Source: Boletus sp. NGJ (lineage: Eukaryota; Basidiomycota; Agaricomycetes; Boletales; Boletaceae). Taken from it: 64,000 nucleotides of DNA. The position numbers and the translations under genes are program-made. The notes under the pieces were generated by a model. The model was not told the DNA's origin, did no database searches, and saw only the letters and a list, made by a program, of their open reading frames with translations. The stretch lies in contig JAGTXK010000243.1 of NCBI GenBank assembly GCA_019096195.1, positions 186,001 through 250,000 of the forward strand, read 5' to 3'. Positions 11,217-23,197 of the stretch are shown here, one piece after another. The first letter of the stretch is position 1, and each line of letters begins with the position of its first letter.

Positions 11217-12711
11217 TCAGAACGCGGACAACGAGGACAAGAAGACGGACATGGACAAGTCGGTACCCACGCCAGGCATCGATTTTTCCGAGTAATCGTA
11301 AGGAAACGGATCTTTCGGGAAAGGGACGAAATCGGGTTGCACGAACACAGAGTCGGTGAGCGAATTCTCATGGTCAAAGATTCGCAGTCCGGCTGGATAT
11401 TGTTGACAAGGCTGAAGATGATCTGGTGTGGTGGAGAAAGAATTTAGCGCGAAGGGATCGGAGTCCAGAGCACATTCGAAGACAGGCGAGGGAGATAATG
11501 CTTGTGGTGTCCCCGGAGAACTGGAGAATGGGGACGAGGTAGGCGTCCAATCGTTGCGATAAGCAGGGTCGAGACATAGCGTAGGAGTTTGAACTCGCCC
11601 GGTTGTGGCGGGATAGCTGCCAAGGTTGGCACTCGTTGGCAATATTGAATCCCCGAATGCAACATCAAACGCGAAGGGGTCAAGATCCTGGACATCATAA
11701 TTAGGGTGGTAAGGAGAGATGCAACCAAAAACACTCACGAATGAAGGCTGGGATCTTGAAGGAAACGAATACGCAAGGGAAGGAAGGAAGGAGTGTGTAC
11801 CTGAAAGATCGGGACAGCTGTGTGAAGCAACGAGAGGCGTCGGAGCTTTTGGCTCCTCGACAGGTCTTTCTGAGGGCTGGCTACTGACTGAGCGTACGTG
11901 ACGGCAGGGTGATAGACAGGCCGTTTTCTTGGACTGGGGGCCGTCGATAGGTGCCGAGGACGATCTGCGATAAGAACCCGCAGTAATGGGCGTCTCGAAT
12001 CTGGTGACGATTTCAGGAACATGAGTACGGTCGAACTCCTGGATAGCGGCATCGAGCTCTGCCCCCTTTTTGCCTTCGACGAGTAGCTCTGCGATCTTCG
12101 CACACCTCTTCATATCCTTGGGCTCCACTTCCCGGACTCTTCGTTTCTCTGTCCCCCCCTTGCCTTTCGCATGAGATGGTCGGAAAGCGTACTGTGGCCA
12201 CTTCTTCCTATGCTCTTCTAGCGCTTTCCTCGCCTTTTTCATGCCAGACTTGGCGCTCGTCAGGTGGCATATTCTGCCACGTGAGACCAATGATCTTCGA
12301 TAACGTACTGTGATTTGTTTCGACTTCGGTAGAGACATGCTGGCTTTTAATGAAGGATGATCGAAATAAGATGAAGGCGTTGGGTGGGCGAGGAATATGA
12401 TCCTCCCCACGCTTTTTACTGTGCGTCGGACGGCGCGCGGAACACCCGGAACCGAAGGATGGGAATAAGAACGGTTGGAAGGTCGCCTCGGCGCCAGGGG
12501 GAGGGTCATTGAAGGTCATAGGGGTGATGTTAGGGGCAAAGGCAACGCCCTGAGAAGCAGGCTCGACTGGAACGGCCCAAGTTAGGTGAGCGCCTATGAA
12601 ACACGAGTCATCCCATCAATACCCATGGCCGAGGGGCGATAGAAAGCAAAAGACTGGAAACGAACCATCGACACTATCACATTTCAATTTCCGCGATCTC
12701 TCAGCAGGCAT
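11217..12711 (-). CDS. HMG-box transcription factor 1 (SOX/MATA type)
   Basis: Model on the minus strand: 12711-12666, 12593-11739, 11687-11217; introns of 72 and 51 nt. The start MPAERSRK matches the MPA/MPP start of the other HMG genes here. A MATA/SOX-type HMG box spans about residues 80-150 (HIPRPPNAFILFRSSFI, NHSTLSKIIG, W.NMPPDERQVWHE, then HRKKWPQYAFRP). About 35 residues later comes a block shared with two paralogues (MKRCAKIAELLVEGKKGAEL), then an RRSSSAP motif and a long Ser/Pro/Phe-rich C-terminus of transactivation type. The frame breaks once inside the box: the run of five T at 12235-12239 (A on the coding strand) needs one base fewer to join WHE to KARKALEEHRKK. This may be a sequencing error or a real disruption. 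The 51-nt second intron has no stop and could be retained. Expected role: sequence-specific DNA binding in the nucleus, possibly in sexual development. Confidence 0.75.
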
Positions 12712-15268
12712 GGTTGGTGGAAGGTATCACGGCGGGGGGGGTGGAGGGTACAAGGAGCGTATCGGCGGGGGAAACACGAGGCGAGGGATTGGACAGGATG
12801 GATTTATAGGGAATGATACACGTACACGGTAATTTAAGGGTCCTGATAAGATGTAAGGCGTCTATCGAAGGACGGCATGTGTAGGCAATAGAAGCGTTAT
12901 ATTCCGCAGGCGGACAGGGCTTCCATACCCAGGCTAGATCCTGACAACTCATTGGGTCCGGTATGGGCCGGATGGGAAATAATCTATGGCCGGATAGTTA
13001 TGTTTCCACGGACCACTCATCACGCGAAACTTAACATTGGCGCAACACAGCAACCCATTTGGCAACTCTGACCCACACGACCAAAATGGCCTGATCACAT
13101 GACTCTCTTGTTCCGGTGCCACGCCTTGCCACTGTTTGTCTCCGCACCGGAGTTGTCTTGTCGGCTAACTACCACTGCCTCATGTCATCTCGACTCATCA
13201 ATATTCGGTTCTGAAAATTTTAGGTGACAGACATTACCTGCTCTTTGCCCCTAGAATGAACCTCGGAAACATATATTACTTGGTATCCACCCAACATACT
13301 CGCCCGACCAATCGCTGTTCCTGGAGGACAAGCTTCGGGACTTCAACCTTGTCTTGCGTCGCTAAAAACTTCTTACCTTTCCCGGTACGCCTTATCCTCA
13401 GTTTTGGTGCCACAGGATGTTATCATTTCCTTCCGTCGGACGCGGTGGGTCCCTTGCTGTACCAAATGTCTTTATGAAGCTCGATTCAGCTCTGGCCGCA
13501 TTTCCAAGACCCTAGTCTACAAAATCGGGCAAGTTTCGCGCCACTTTTTACTTAGGCAGACATAACCTCAGCCCGATGCCGAACCACGGGACGTACCTGG
13601 TAGCATGTCGACCAGCTCGACTCGGCGCTTGTCTGTCATAGCTCGCTTGTTCCTTCGGTTGAGAATTCGTGTCACCACCACTCCCTTGTTTCAACTTTTC
13701 TTTGCCTTTGCTCCGAGCCTGGATGAGTGGTTGAACACCACGACATGCATGGTCGGATTTCTATAACACCATCGGTGAGTGATCGGGTATGAGGCAAGCG
13801 GACCGTCGCTCGCGTGTAGCCGTCTCAGCATGGCAATGGGCGATGATCGGGACTTGTCAAGGTCCCCAGTATCAACTGTCATCCACCTAAACGGCATAGC
13901 GGCGCATAATAATTATGGCCACAACCTTCCCCCAGATCCCAAATAGACTTGCTGTCCGTGCTTGACAATGACAATGCGTCCTCTGCCGAATCATGCGTTT
14001 CAGAGGTTCGTGAATATCGGATATGCGCAACGTAAGTAACTGCAGGCTCAAGCTCACCCTTGCTGAGCTAGCGGCATGAAATCAGGCGCGTGTCTCGTGG
14101 TTGCAGACGGGTTACACTGCGGGTCGGGGAACCAACACGATGCCAGTACCCGCCATGTTACACCGTAAAGGAGAGTTACAGGGTGACTACATTATACCGC
14201 AGCAGACTCGGATTCACCCGCGTTCGTCTCTTCGGTCGGATAGCTATAATAACATCCTCTGACGACTCCATGACCTGAGGCACAAGAGCCGCTCGAGCCG
14301 ACTGGCCGGTCGACCGGTGTCGTGTAAAGTGCAGCAATGGGCGTCCTTGCGAGAAGACGGGTCCGACTGAAGTTGGAGTTGCCCAACTGGAAATGTCATA
14401 ATGTGATGACCGAAGGGAGAACAAGGCTACTCTGAGGTAGTCCGAAGCCACGAGATGAAAAAAAAAGTGAAATTTGATTGATTGATGTTTTGTACTCTAG
14501 GTTTGGAGTCTGGATGTTCCATGGATTCCCCCGACACCACTCACCTACGACGAGTTAATTTTACTGTATGGGGTGCACTAAAACAAGTCATACAGGCCCA
14601 CGAATATCGCCGCCCATGACGCATCAATGGACTAGCACACGCTGTCCGGGGGTGACACGGTGACGTCTCGGAAACATGCTGATCTAATTAGCGGCCCGCC
14701 TCTCCCATGACGGTACGGGACATTCCGAGGTGCGGCGCAACGCTGTCCGAGAATAGTTTCGCGGGAACTGATGGACGCAAATAGTAATTAGTGCCATTCC
14801 CAGATGCTCGCGCGTCTCAAATACTGGCAGCTGGACGACAGGATCGATCCGGGGGAACAACAAGGGCATTCGCGGAGCCGGGGCACATGTGCCCCTCTGT
14901 AACTGGATTTGTATTGTCCTACATGGGGTGAGTTACCCTACTAGGACAATTCGGATAAAAGTGAATTCAGAAAGAGAAAAAAAAGTGCCAGGCAAGTCGC
15001 TAGAATTGTTTGCTGAGAAAAAATAGTCAAATGGAATGGACTCCCGCTTGAACTCGGTTATAATCGGCGGCCAACTCTACACAGTGACCATGCTAGCCGC
15101 GAAAAGAAGGGGATGGGGATGCAACAACATACCTACATGTGCTAAAACGAGTTCGTACTCCGAGACGATGAAGAAAATAACACCCACCTGGTACCGGTGT
15201 TGCATGGCAGACAAGTTGGGGCAAGCGGGTCCCATGATGGTCTCCAGGGCACTCGAAGTTAATCATAC
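12712..15268. other. Gene-poor stretch, probably the promoter side of HMG-box gene 1
   Basis: About 2.5 kb upstream of the HMG-box ATG. Only short unstructured open frames are present (for example 13256-13477 plus, 14176-14451 minus). No repeated block, tRNA or domain was recognised. A G-rich run at 12733-12742 lies close to the start codon. Confidence 0.45.
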
Positions 15269-15574
15269 TTGGTGAAACCTAAAACTGTTCGGTGGGCTGT
15301 CGACGAGCTTCCAGAATTCTCCGTGTCCTGCGTTACCGGCGTCCCCATATTGTGGGATCGATATAACAATGTTTCCAGGGGTTGGTCAATGAAGGCCGGC
15401 GGCGCCGTCGTTATTTTCACTGCAAGTAGCTTCCATGGAGACATTGTCCTAGACGTAAAACTTTGTGATCTACAATGTCATCGGTCATACGGGTTTATTA
15501 CTTGCATTAGGCGGGAGGGTGACTCCATCCAGTATCCCAAGGATCTTCATAACGGGGATGACAACTACTATTAA
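15269..15574 (+). pseudogene. Second fragment of the 'GDIVLD' protein family
   Basis: A 100-residue plus-strand frame with VDELPEFSVSCVTGVPIL, then a Trp-containing loop, then GGAVVIFTASSFHGDIVLDV. It matches the minus-strand fragment at 9694-9984 in order and spacing. There is no start codon context, intron pattern or continuation on either side, so it looks like a remnant. Confidence 0.3.
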
Positions 15575-18500
15575 TCCCTCTGTGTTGTATTATACGATTG
15601 GCGATATGTCAGTCGGAGAACCAAAAGATTTCTTCCCCTAGAAGTCACGGCTAGAAAGTAAGTTCGTGGCCACTGTGCGCATCACTGCGACAGGACAGAC
15701 AATGGCACTTGGCAAGTGACAGATTTGATAACTAGAGCTCTGGATCGTTGCTTGTTTCGCAGGACGCCACAGGGAGGTGTCCGAGGCACCCATCTCACGC
15801 TAAACAAGGTCGATCGTCGTGTCAGTGTATAAACAAGGAAATGGCAAAGTTTACTAGATTACGGATGGACATTTTGAAATTGTTGCAGCCTGAGGGCCAA
15901 GAAGAACAAGAGTCACCTGCGAGTGTCCAAGTACGTTCGGCAAACTCAACCTCGGGCTCTTCCGACCGAGGACGTCGTCAAGGTGATCCCAAGTTTTCAA
16001 AGCTGCCATTATTGATAGCGACACATTCAATCATTGGATGCCCTCAGGCTGTGGTCGGCCAACACCAACGTTGTCCTTATCTGGTCCCGCGTGTGCATTC
16101 CGTGATGAATAGTTCATGATGCAGAGCAATTTTTTAGACAAGGGCCACTCAACTTGAAGGAGATTGCCACATCTCGTCGCCATCCGGGCTAGTAACCAGA
16201 CTGCTATGTGTTTCTGTTTACGGACGATGCTCGCGTCGCTCTGCAGTTCGGATGTTGTTCGAGTTGCTTGGGCAGGACGAATGGAAGACGAAGTTCCTCG
16301 CATTCAATCCATTCATGCTGTTGCCTGCACTACAGTCTAACATTGAATGGAATAATGCACTGCCTTACATTCATCGATTTTGAAGCCAGCTTGGAATAAG
16401 CCATAGCGACACAATCCAAGGATGTCGTATCGCGATCTCCGCATCTACGATGTTTAACGTATGTTTGGGATCAGCGCCTCTTTACAGCTCCACCACTCCG
16501 GAGTCTAAAGACGCTGGCAATATCAATATCCAAAAGCCGTCGAACTTTCACATTAAATCGCAGCGCTAAGGCTTTGCCGCGACGCAAAAAAATGGTGGTC
16601 ACGGGATCATGGCTGCAGAGGTCATGTTGCCAATTGACGCGGAAGATTGCAGTCATGAGAAATACACGTCGTGGGTACCGGTTCATTCTCGGATCACCCA
16701 TTGTATAGTTCGAATCCTCTAGCGTTACGCCAACTTGCTCGCTCAAGACAGTTATCACGGAGGGATGGTTTGGTCCGTCGAGAGTGAGCCGATTACCGGG
16801 GAAAAAAACATGGGATCCAACGCTTACACTTACACTGTTAGCAAGACCCATCTGGACGTTGTTACGGGAGAATCAGGGAGATTCGAACGAGTTAAGCAGC
16901 GGTAATATGGTCCTCAAGACCACAGTTGGTCGAATTCCCTCCCATGAACGCCACTCCTTGCACATGATCCAAGCACCGAACTCAGCCTCGGCGTTGATTA
17001 TCGCTCCGAAGTTATTTAAAGCCCTTTGTGCAATAAGATGGGATCCGGATGGCTTCAAGCAGAATGTCAGCGCTTTCCACTATAGTCTCGTTGTTACGAA
17101 CAACATCCATCCATCGGACGGTATTGTGAATCTCGTGCCCAAGTCCTTCCTCTCTACCATGCGCATCCCTGACACATAGTCGTACCTCACGATGTTTGTC
17201 CAAACTCAGGTCTCTGATGAGAGAGGAAAAGCTAAGGCTTGCAACAAGTGGATCAGTTGAGGTCTGTCGTGGAAATTGCAGAGTTCCTTACGAAGTCCGG
17301 GACGATACAGAATGTAACTGATCCCCGAATCGTGATCGACTACCAGAGATCTGGAACGACTTCTGCTGTCACCTCAAATTTCCAACAGTCGCGGCTGGTC
17401 ATTGAAGTCGTAGTCGTACGACCATTCGACGGCGATAGTGACATATCTATCCACTTCGGTTTCCATTCTACAAAAGCATGTTCCGGAGACATGAAACAAT
17501 GAGGAGACTACGCACGAAATGCGTGCTTTCTTCCAACGTTGGGATCGTATTCCACCTCATCGACATTGATAGTCTTCGAGAAAGTGGTCACCTCTTGGGG
17601 GCACCCAATCCGCGTCACCTCGTGTCGGTTGTGGCCAACTTTATACGAGTTGCATACCGCCCTCCTTCCGCGACAGGCTTTCCACTGTGCTGGTCACGTT
17701 GTAATGCGACAGGCAGGAATGATGAAAGAGGAAGCAATGAACGAATTGTTGCTGTCAAGGTACGTGGTGCGTACAATCAAGGAGTTCTGGTATGCAGAAT
17801 CGCAGATGATACCGACATCACTGAAGATTAAAAAAATCAGTGAATACACTGCAAAAGGTCAGGTTCGAGAAGCATCACAGCCAAGACTTCATGCTCAAGT
17901 GCCATTCGAGAGACCATCATATCAAAGGTCTACGTCGAGCACGAAGAGGTTTAGGAGATTCATAAACAGGCGTTAAAGTTCCCGTGTTACCCTCTGCGAT
18001 ACCCGTTCTCAGGACTCGGTAAAAGACACCTTGATTTGGTCTAAACCAGTCATCACTGAAACAACAGAAGCGTGATAGTGGAATATAATACATTTTACCT
18101 CATTTTACCTTGTAGATAATCACAGATAATCACTGCGCAATGAGCCAAAGTAGACCCTATTCCATTAACATGCTTCTATGCAATTTTCAGATTCTTGCCC
18201 CTCCTTCGACAATATTCTATGAACGTCCTGTGCTTGACCGCTCGAATTATTTCTCCACTTTGCAATGCGTACTGATATTCATTAGCTGCAACTGCCAGGG
18301 CCCAGAACGTCGAAAAGTCTTTGGGTTGTAGTATTATGAGAATTTGGTCCTGAAACGGTATTTTGTTAAGTGATCGTTCTCCTTTCACAAGACGTCTGAA
18401 CGTACATAGTTGCCCTAATAGTTCGACGACCAAGCCTGCCGTCCCAGGGGTCTTGCAATCATCCAGGACTGCCGTGAACTTGAATGAACTCCTCCGAGCT

Positions 18501-19107
18501 GATCGCATGAATGGCCGCTCACAACTTCAACGTCCGACATGATGATATGAAGCAACCAGATCACGGAGCCGAATAAGGGTAAGGCGGTGAACTGGTCATT
18601 AGACCAATTATAGTACAAGAGACGTAGTAAGATGGACTTCTGCCCAAATACCTGAAGACGGGCGAGCCGTTGTGAGGGATGCAATTTCAATGATGCTCAT
18701 CCAGCAGATATCGCTACAGCCCATTTCGTGTGGTAACCACGATTTGAATCCATCTTTCCGCTTCCAGGTCCAACGGGGAATTTCTGCGCATCAACGGCTC
18801 ACTGCGAGACAGAAGAAACTCCTGAATACCTTACCCCTGCAGTACATTCCTGTGCTTCTGCATCCACGAAACCTAGGACGTCTTCTGTCGCAAAGGCGAA
18901 TGTTTTCAGATCATTGGGATCAAAAAGACTGACATGACCGACTTAGAAAAAGTGTATCATATCGGTGACTGCGAATGGCGATCGTGGGCCCGAGGATAGC
19001 TCTCCCCTGAATGGCGTGTACGGGAGCAAGAAAAAAATCATGTACCTGTTGAAGGCGCGTCCCAAATGGGCCACAGACACTCGCGAGCCTCCCAGGCACG
19101 CGTCTCG
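15575..19107. other. Gene-poor stretch with coding-like scraps
   Basis: Several protein-like but unrecognised frames lie here: 16471-16851 minus (126 residues), 16873-17203 minus in two frames (LIAQRALNNFGAIINAEAEF; RNNETIVESADILLEAIRIP) and 18176-18508 minus (110 residues, EYQYALQSGEIIRAV). They may be remnants of one minus-strand gene between 16470 and 17205, but I could not connect them with splice sites. Plus-strand frames at 17478-17976 show no domain. A short direct repeat of cattttacctcattttacct type lies at about 18090-18112. Confidence 0.35.
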
Positions 19108-19925
19108 AGAATGCACTAGCATGTCCAAAGCAGTACTCACTACGAATCCATGGGCGTACCTTCTGGGAGATCACGTTCTGGGCGTCGAGGCGACTGACTA
19201 CTCGCATTGGGGATAGGGTGTACTATCTGTTCGGAGTGATGGTGAACTCTTATACCGCAACTCTGTCCTGCGCCATAAGAGCCTCGTACCTGTGACATGA
19301 TGCAGGAGACAAAGGGAGAGCAAAGTGGTCCACAGAACGTTGTCCAAACCACGCGAAAACATCCCAACTAGGGTGCTTCATCGCAATAGCTTCGACTAGG
19401 CGTGAGAAAGCCCGCTGGCCACTAATCAATAGAGGTTGACGCGGAACAACCCGACAAGGTTGTCGCTGAAACCGTTCCCTCTTAACCCGATCGAACTCTG
19501 CTCAGTCGTAGAGCCAGAGCCTCGGGCCCGGCAAGCTGTTCCTCGCTAACCTGAAATCACGATCGGACAACAATATGAAAGTTCTTTGGAAGGTAGGGGA
19601 ATCTTGTTATGGGATGCGGAGCGGCCCGCCTCAAAACCATTCGTCGCGCTCGACAACTCTCGGCATGCGGAGTTACTGAGAAAGGGAAGTTGATGCGTGA
19701 TGGTGATATATTTGCATTCTTCTTTACTCGCAGGACAAAGAAGACGGTAGAACCAGGTGTATGGTGTATGAAGCTCCTAAATCTGTTACGGATATCCTGT
19801 GTGGGGAAGCCTGAGCCAGCCATGATACGGTCCCTCGGGCAACGAGTTCACCTTGTCGCTTGCGACGACCTTTATACGATCCCCTACTCCACTGAAATGA
19901 TAGGTTCGGATGTTCCTCTGCACTA
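19108..19925 (+). pseudogene. HET-domain pseudogene with an internally inverted block
   Basis: The plus strand reads a HET C-terminal half: 19108-19215 (IHGRTFWEITFWASRRLTTR) matches the intact HET gene at 31.5-33 kb (IHGRTFWEIISWASRRQTTR). The next block, about 19225-19450, matches the same gene only when read on the minus strand (HPSWDVFAWFGQRSVDHFAL against NPSWDIFAWFGQPSVDHFAL). From about 19465 the homology returns to the plus strand (IELCSVV, then RARQLSAC, WCMKL, NLLRISCVG, HLVAC). A segment of about 220 bp is therefore inverted within the gene. Stops and frame changes are frequent. Function has clearly been lost; the family is linked to vegetative incompatibility. Confidence 0.65.
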
Positions 19926-20183
19926 GTACGATACGAATTTAAATTTAATTGTTTTACTGTGACACAGTACATAAAAGTCGTAAGTTCGCTGGCAAGTTTT
20001 GATCCCGCCAATGAGGGCAGCGATCGTTTGCTGCCGTTCAGTGTTTAATTACAGGTCACCGATACCACCCAACTCGTACGAAAGCGATAACTGATTTTTT
20101 TATGTTCTAAATTTAATCGCCGAAGGTTCTCAGCATGGGCTTCCTTGGTTTTCGCATTAGTTACATGTGATTGGTTTCAATAG

Positions 20184-23015
20184 CTAATAAAGTGTATCCA
20201 GTCCCCCACTGCCATAGTACACGCTGATGAGTCTCTCGGCCTGCTCCCTCGTCAACCCACAGCGATATTGAAGGCTGTCGACAGTCATCTTCTTCTTGTG
20301 CGTTTTCCGCCCCCCAGTCATCTTCAGGCAAAATTTGGCTGAAATTTCTTGCACCCTTGCACGTCTGATGCGAGAAGAGACGGATTTCTCAAGCATAGCT
20401 TGAACGGATAGTCTAGATTCCAACAGTTTCTTGTCGAGCTGTATGCCGTCTGGATCGTGGTTCGCTAGCGACGTGATGCATGCATAACCTATCGCAGTCC
20501 CACCTATGGATTTGAGGAGGCCTTGTCCGTTCACTTCCCACCATCTCTCCATTGGATCGTGCGATTCGAGGTGGGTGACGACGAGCGCAGCTGGGACCTT
20601 CCCTCCGCAAAGGGCCTCTTTGAATAACCGATAGCAGTTGAGTTCAGATGGGGTGAGCTGCCCGCTTTTCTTGATGAAGACGATCAGGTCAATACCGCCC
20701 TCCTGAGACAAGGAGCGAATCAGCTGGGTGGCGCTCATTGCAGCTCGGATGTCGGGAATATTGTGCCTCATGGGTGCTGAGCCGAAACCTACGGTGTCCC
20801 AAATTTGGAACTGTTGCATCCCGGTGCTAATCTTGTATGCACAGGAATCCAAGGTGCAGAGGTCTGATCCTGAACCGACTTTGGCAATGGGATGCCCGAC
20901 AATGAGATTAATGACCGAGCTCTTTCCCACCCCCGCTTCTCCAAAAAAGACAACATTGAAGGGGCGCAGTGACCTGCTGAGCTTTTCTACCAGTGCTGTA
21001 GCATCGGGACGGCTCAATCCGCAGTGGGTAGTAAGGTTTGCAGAGGCGATCGTGTGAGACGAAAGAATCAAGACGAAGGGAAATCGGGGTGGTGGCGGCG
21101 GCATACGTTTGCAAGAGTGTTTTCAGCGCTTGTTTGGACTGATCACAGCCGGTCTGAACCGTGGTGACGCATGCATGTGGAATAGATTGAACTGGGATGC
21201 CGGTTCTTCGAGCGATGGTATTTTGATTGTGTTCCCACCACCGCCCATCCAGCGTATCAAAATGAGTCACGACGAGGGCTACTGGGGCACGACCGCCATA
21301 AAAGAAACCGTTGATCAACCGGTAGAGACTACCAAGCGAAGTGAAGATTTGGTTCTTGCATGCGCAGAGAAGAATAAGGTTAACGCCATCAGGGAGGTTT
21401 CGCAAGACAGCATGTGCTTGTTCGTAGGGTGAACGAGGATTGACTTCTCCCCAGTTGGCAAGGGAGAATCCCGCAGTGTCCCATAATCGGATTCGCTTTT
21501 CACCGATGGACATCTGGTACCATTGGGGTCGCTTGGTGCAAGGTTCTACGTCTGAGGATACGTGTGCGACTGGCTCCTCGGCAAGAAGATTGATGATCGA
21601 GCTCTTCCCACACCCGAGAGCACCGAATAGCACGACGTTGATATCAGATGTAGAACTTCGATCAAGAGTCAGAAGTTAGCAATTATATCATGACAGTAAC
21701 GTACTTGGGTTGTAACAGCTGTTCTAGTTTGTCTCTGGAGAACAACAATACTGCCTGCGCCGATGGTCGATTTCTCGGTAGTCGTGGAGACCAACATCGC
21801 TCGAAGAAGTTCCAAACACCGTCCGGAATGTTAGCAGGCCACACCGGGCGTGATGGATTCCGCAATTCCCTTAATTTATCTTCGGCCTCTGCACTGTTTT
21901 TCCAAGGAAATTGACCCGAAAGGATCTACATTTTTCAAATCAGAGGTTGAGATCAGAAATCGTTAATAGCAAAAGACAACATACAAAGAGCATGATGCTA
22001 CCAAGAGAGTAAATGTCGCTGTTAGGCGTGACTTCAATTTCGCGGTCCGGGTACAAATCTGGATATAGTAGCTCTGGTGCAGTCCACAGCATTGCACCGG
22101 CACGAACGGAGCTAGTCCAGACGGAGGACGATTGATCAGGCTCTGGGCTAAGAGTCTGAGATATTCCAAAGTCCGTGAGGCGCGGGTTATGATCACTGTC
22201 AATTAAGATATTGCCCTACAAATATACAGATCAGCCTGTTGACGTCAATCTAGTGATGCAACCCACGGGGTGGAAATCCATATGAACAACGGACTTCGAA
22301 TGCACTGCGGGAGGGTGTTATATAAACCTGCGACCAGCCAGAGATCTTGAACCTACGGTACTCTAGCCCGGCAGCTGCCCCTGTAATCTGTGACATCATC
22401 GTAAATTGGATGACAGTTCCAGAATCTCTTGTACTCACGAGTTGGATGCGACTAGGGAGCGACAGTTCATTCTCACGCTCCCAGATGTATTCAGCGAGCG
22501 TTCCATGTGGCATCCACATCGAAATCATGCAGGGATGATCGGATCCAAAGTCTTCACCGCGTGCTGTTCCCAAGAGGGGAACAATGTTCGGATGGTCTAA
22601 TCTTCTCCAAATCCCAAGCTCGCGTTTCACTTCCTAGAGCCAAACCAGAAGTTAGCAAAACATACGGCGGAGCATTGTCGCCAGCTCACCCGCATGAGCA
22701 TATCCTTCTCGGTTCCGTCGAGGCCACGATGGTAGGCAATAGCCTTGACTGCGACCTGAACATGAGGAAAATAGGTAAAAACACTGAGGGAAGTGACTGA
22801 GTATACTAACCTCCTCGCTCCGTGTACCAAAGGAATGATACACGGTGCTGAAAGAACCATGTGCAACAATACGTTTCTTACTCCGCTGAAGCGTGTCGGT
22901 GAGGTCCGGTAAATCCTTCAAATCGCCTTGTAGAGTTGTGCAGGTCGAGCTGCTTCTGGGAGATATACGTCAGAGTAAAGCGAACAACCAAGACGACGAC
23001 ATACCTTGAGTCCAT
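20184..23015 (-). CDS. Protein kinase fused to two tandem AIG1-like GTPase domains
   Basis: Model on the minus strand, ten exons: 23015-23005, 22955-22811, 22755-22690, 22633-22439, 22387-22357, 22304-22267, 22215-21985, 21925-21705, 21655-21107, 21012-20184; 771 aa. Introns are 49-94 nt and phases agree throughout. Residues about 30-300 are a TKL-type kinase: glycine loop AHGSFSTVYHS, VAVK lysine, catalytic loop VVHMDFHPGN, LTDFG, APELL, and a terminal RCW...RPSA motif. The next exon joins through a phase-2 intron (49 nt; branch site TGCTAAC; contains a stop if retained) to GTPase 1 (P-loop GALGCGKSS, switch LWDTAGF, ALVVTHFD). A 94-nt intron leads to GTPase 2 (GEAGVGKSS, IWDTVGF, ALVVTHLE). 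HRD is replaced by HMD, but Asp and Asn remain. The family resembles AIG1/GIMAP-like fungal G proteins. The fusion suggests a signalling switch; its targets are unknown. If the 94-nt intron is not used, GTPase 2 could start at 21104 as its own gene. Confidence 0.75.
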
Positions 23016-23186
23016 ACCATGGGACTCGAAGGGTGTCATAGTGTACTGTGGAGTGCAAGGGTGTGCTCAAGGTGTCAAAATCTAGTTTGTTGGTTCGTCT
23101 GTCTTGGAGTAAATTACTGCAGTGGCAGCGAGTGCAGGCCAAGATGTTAGGTTCTTACAAACATTGACACGAGCACCGGTGCAAAC

Positions 23187-23197
23187 TTTTATATAAC
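23187..23197 (-). promoter_or_regulatory. TATA box of the kinase-GTPase gene
   Basis: On the minus strand the sequence reads TTATATAAAAG about 175 bases upstream of the proposed ATG at 23015. The match is direct; its use is inferred. Confidence 0.4.

Noticed and set aside
12013-12509. N-terminal extension of the HMG-box gene 1 frame that does not contain the box
   Set aside because: It is the shadow frame before the one-base break; the box reads in the other frame up to about 12240.
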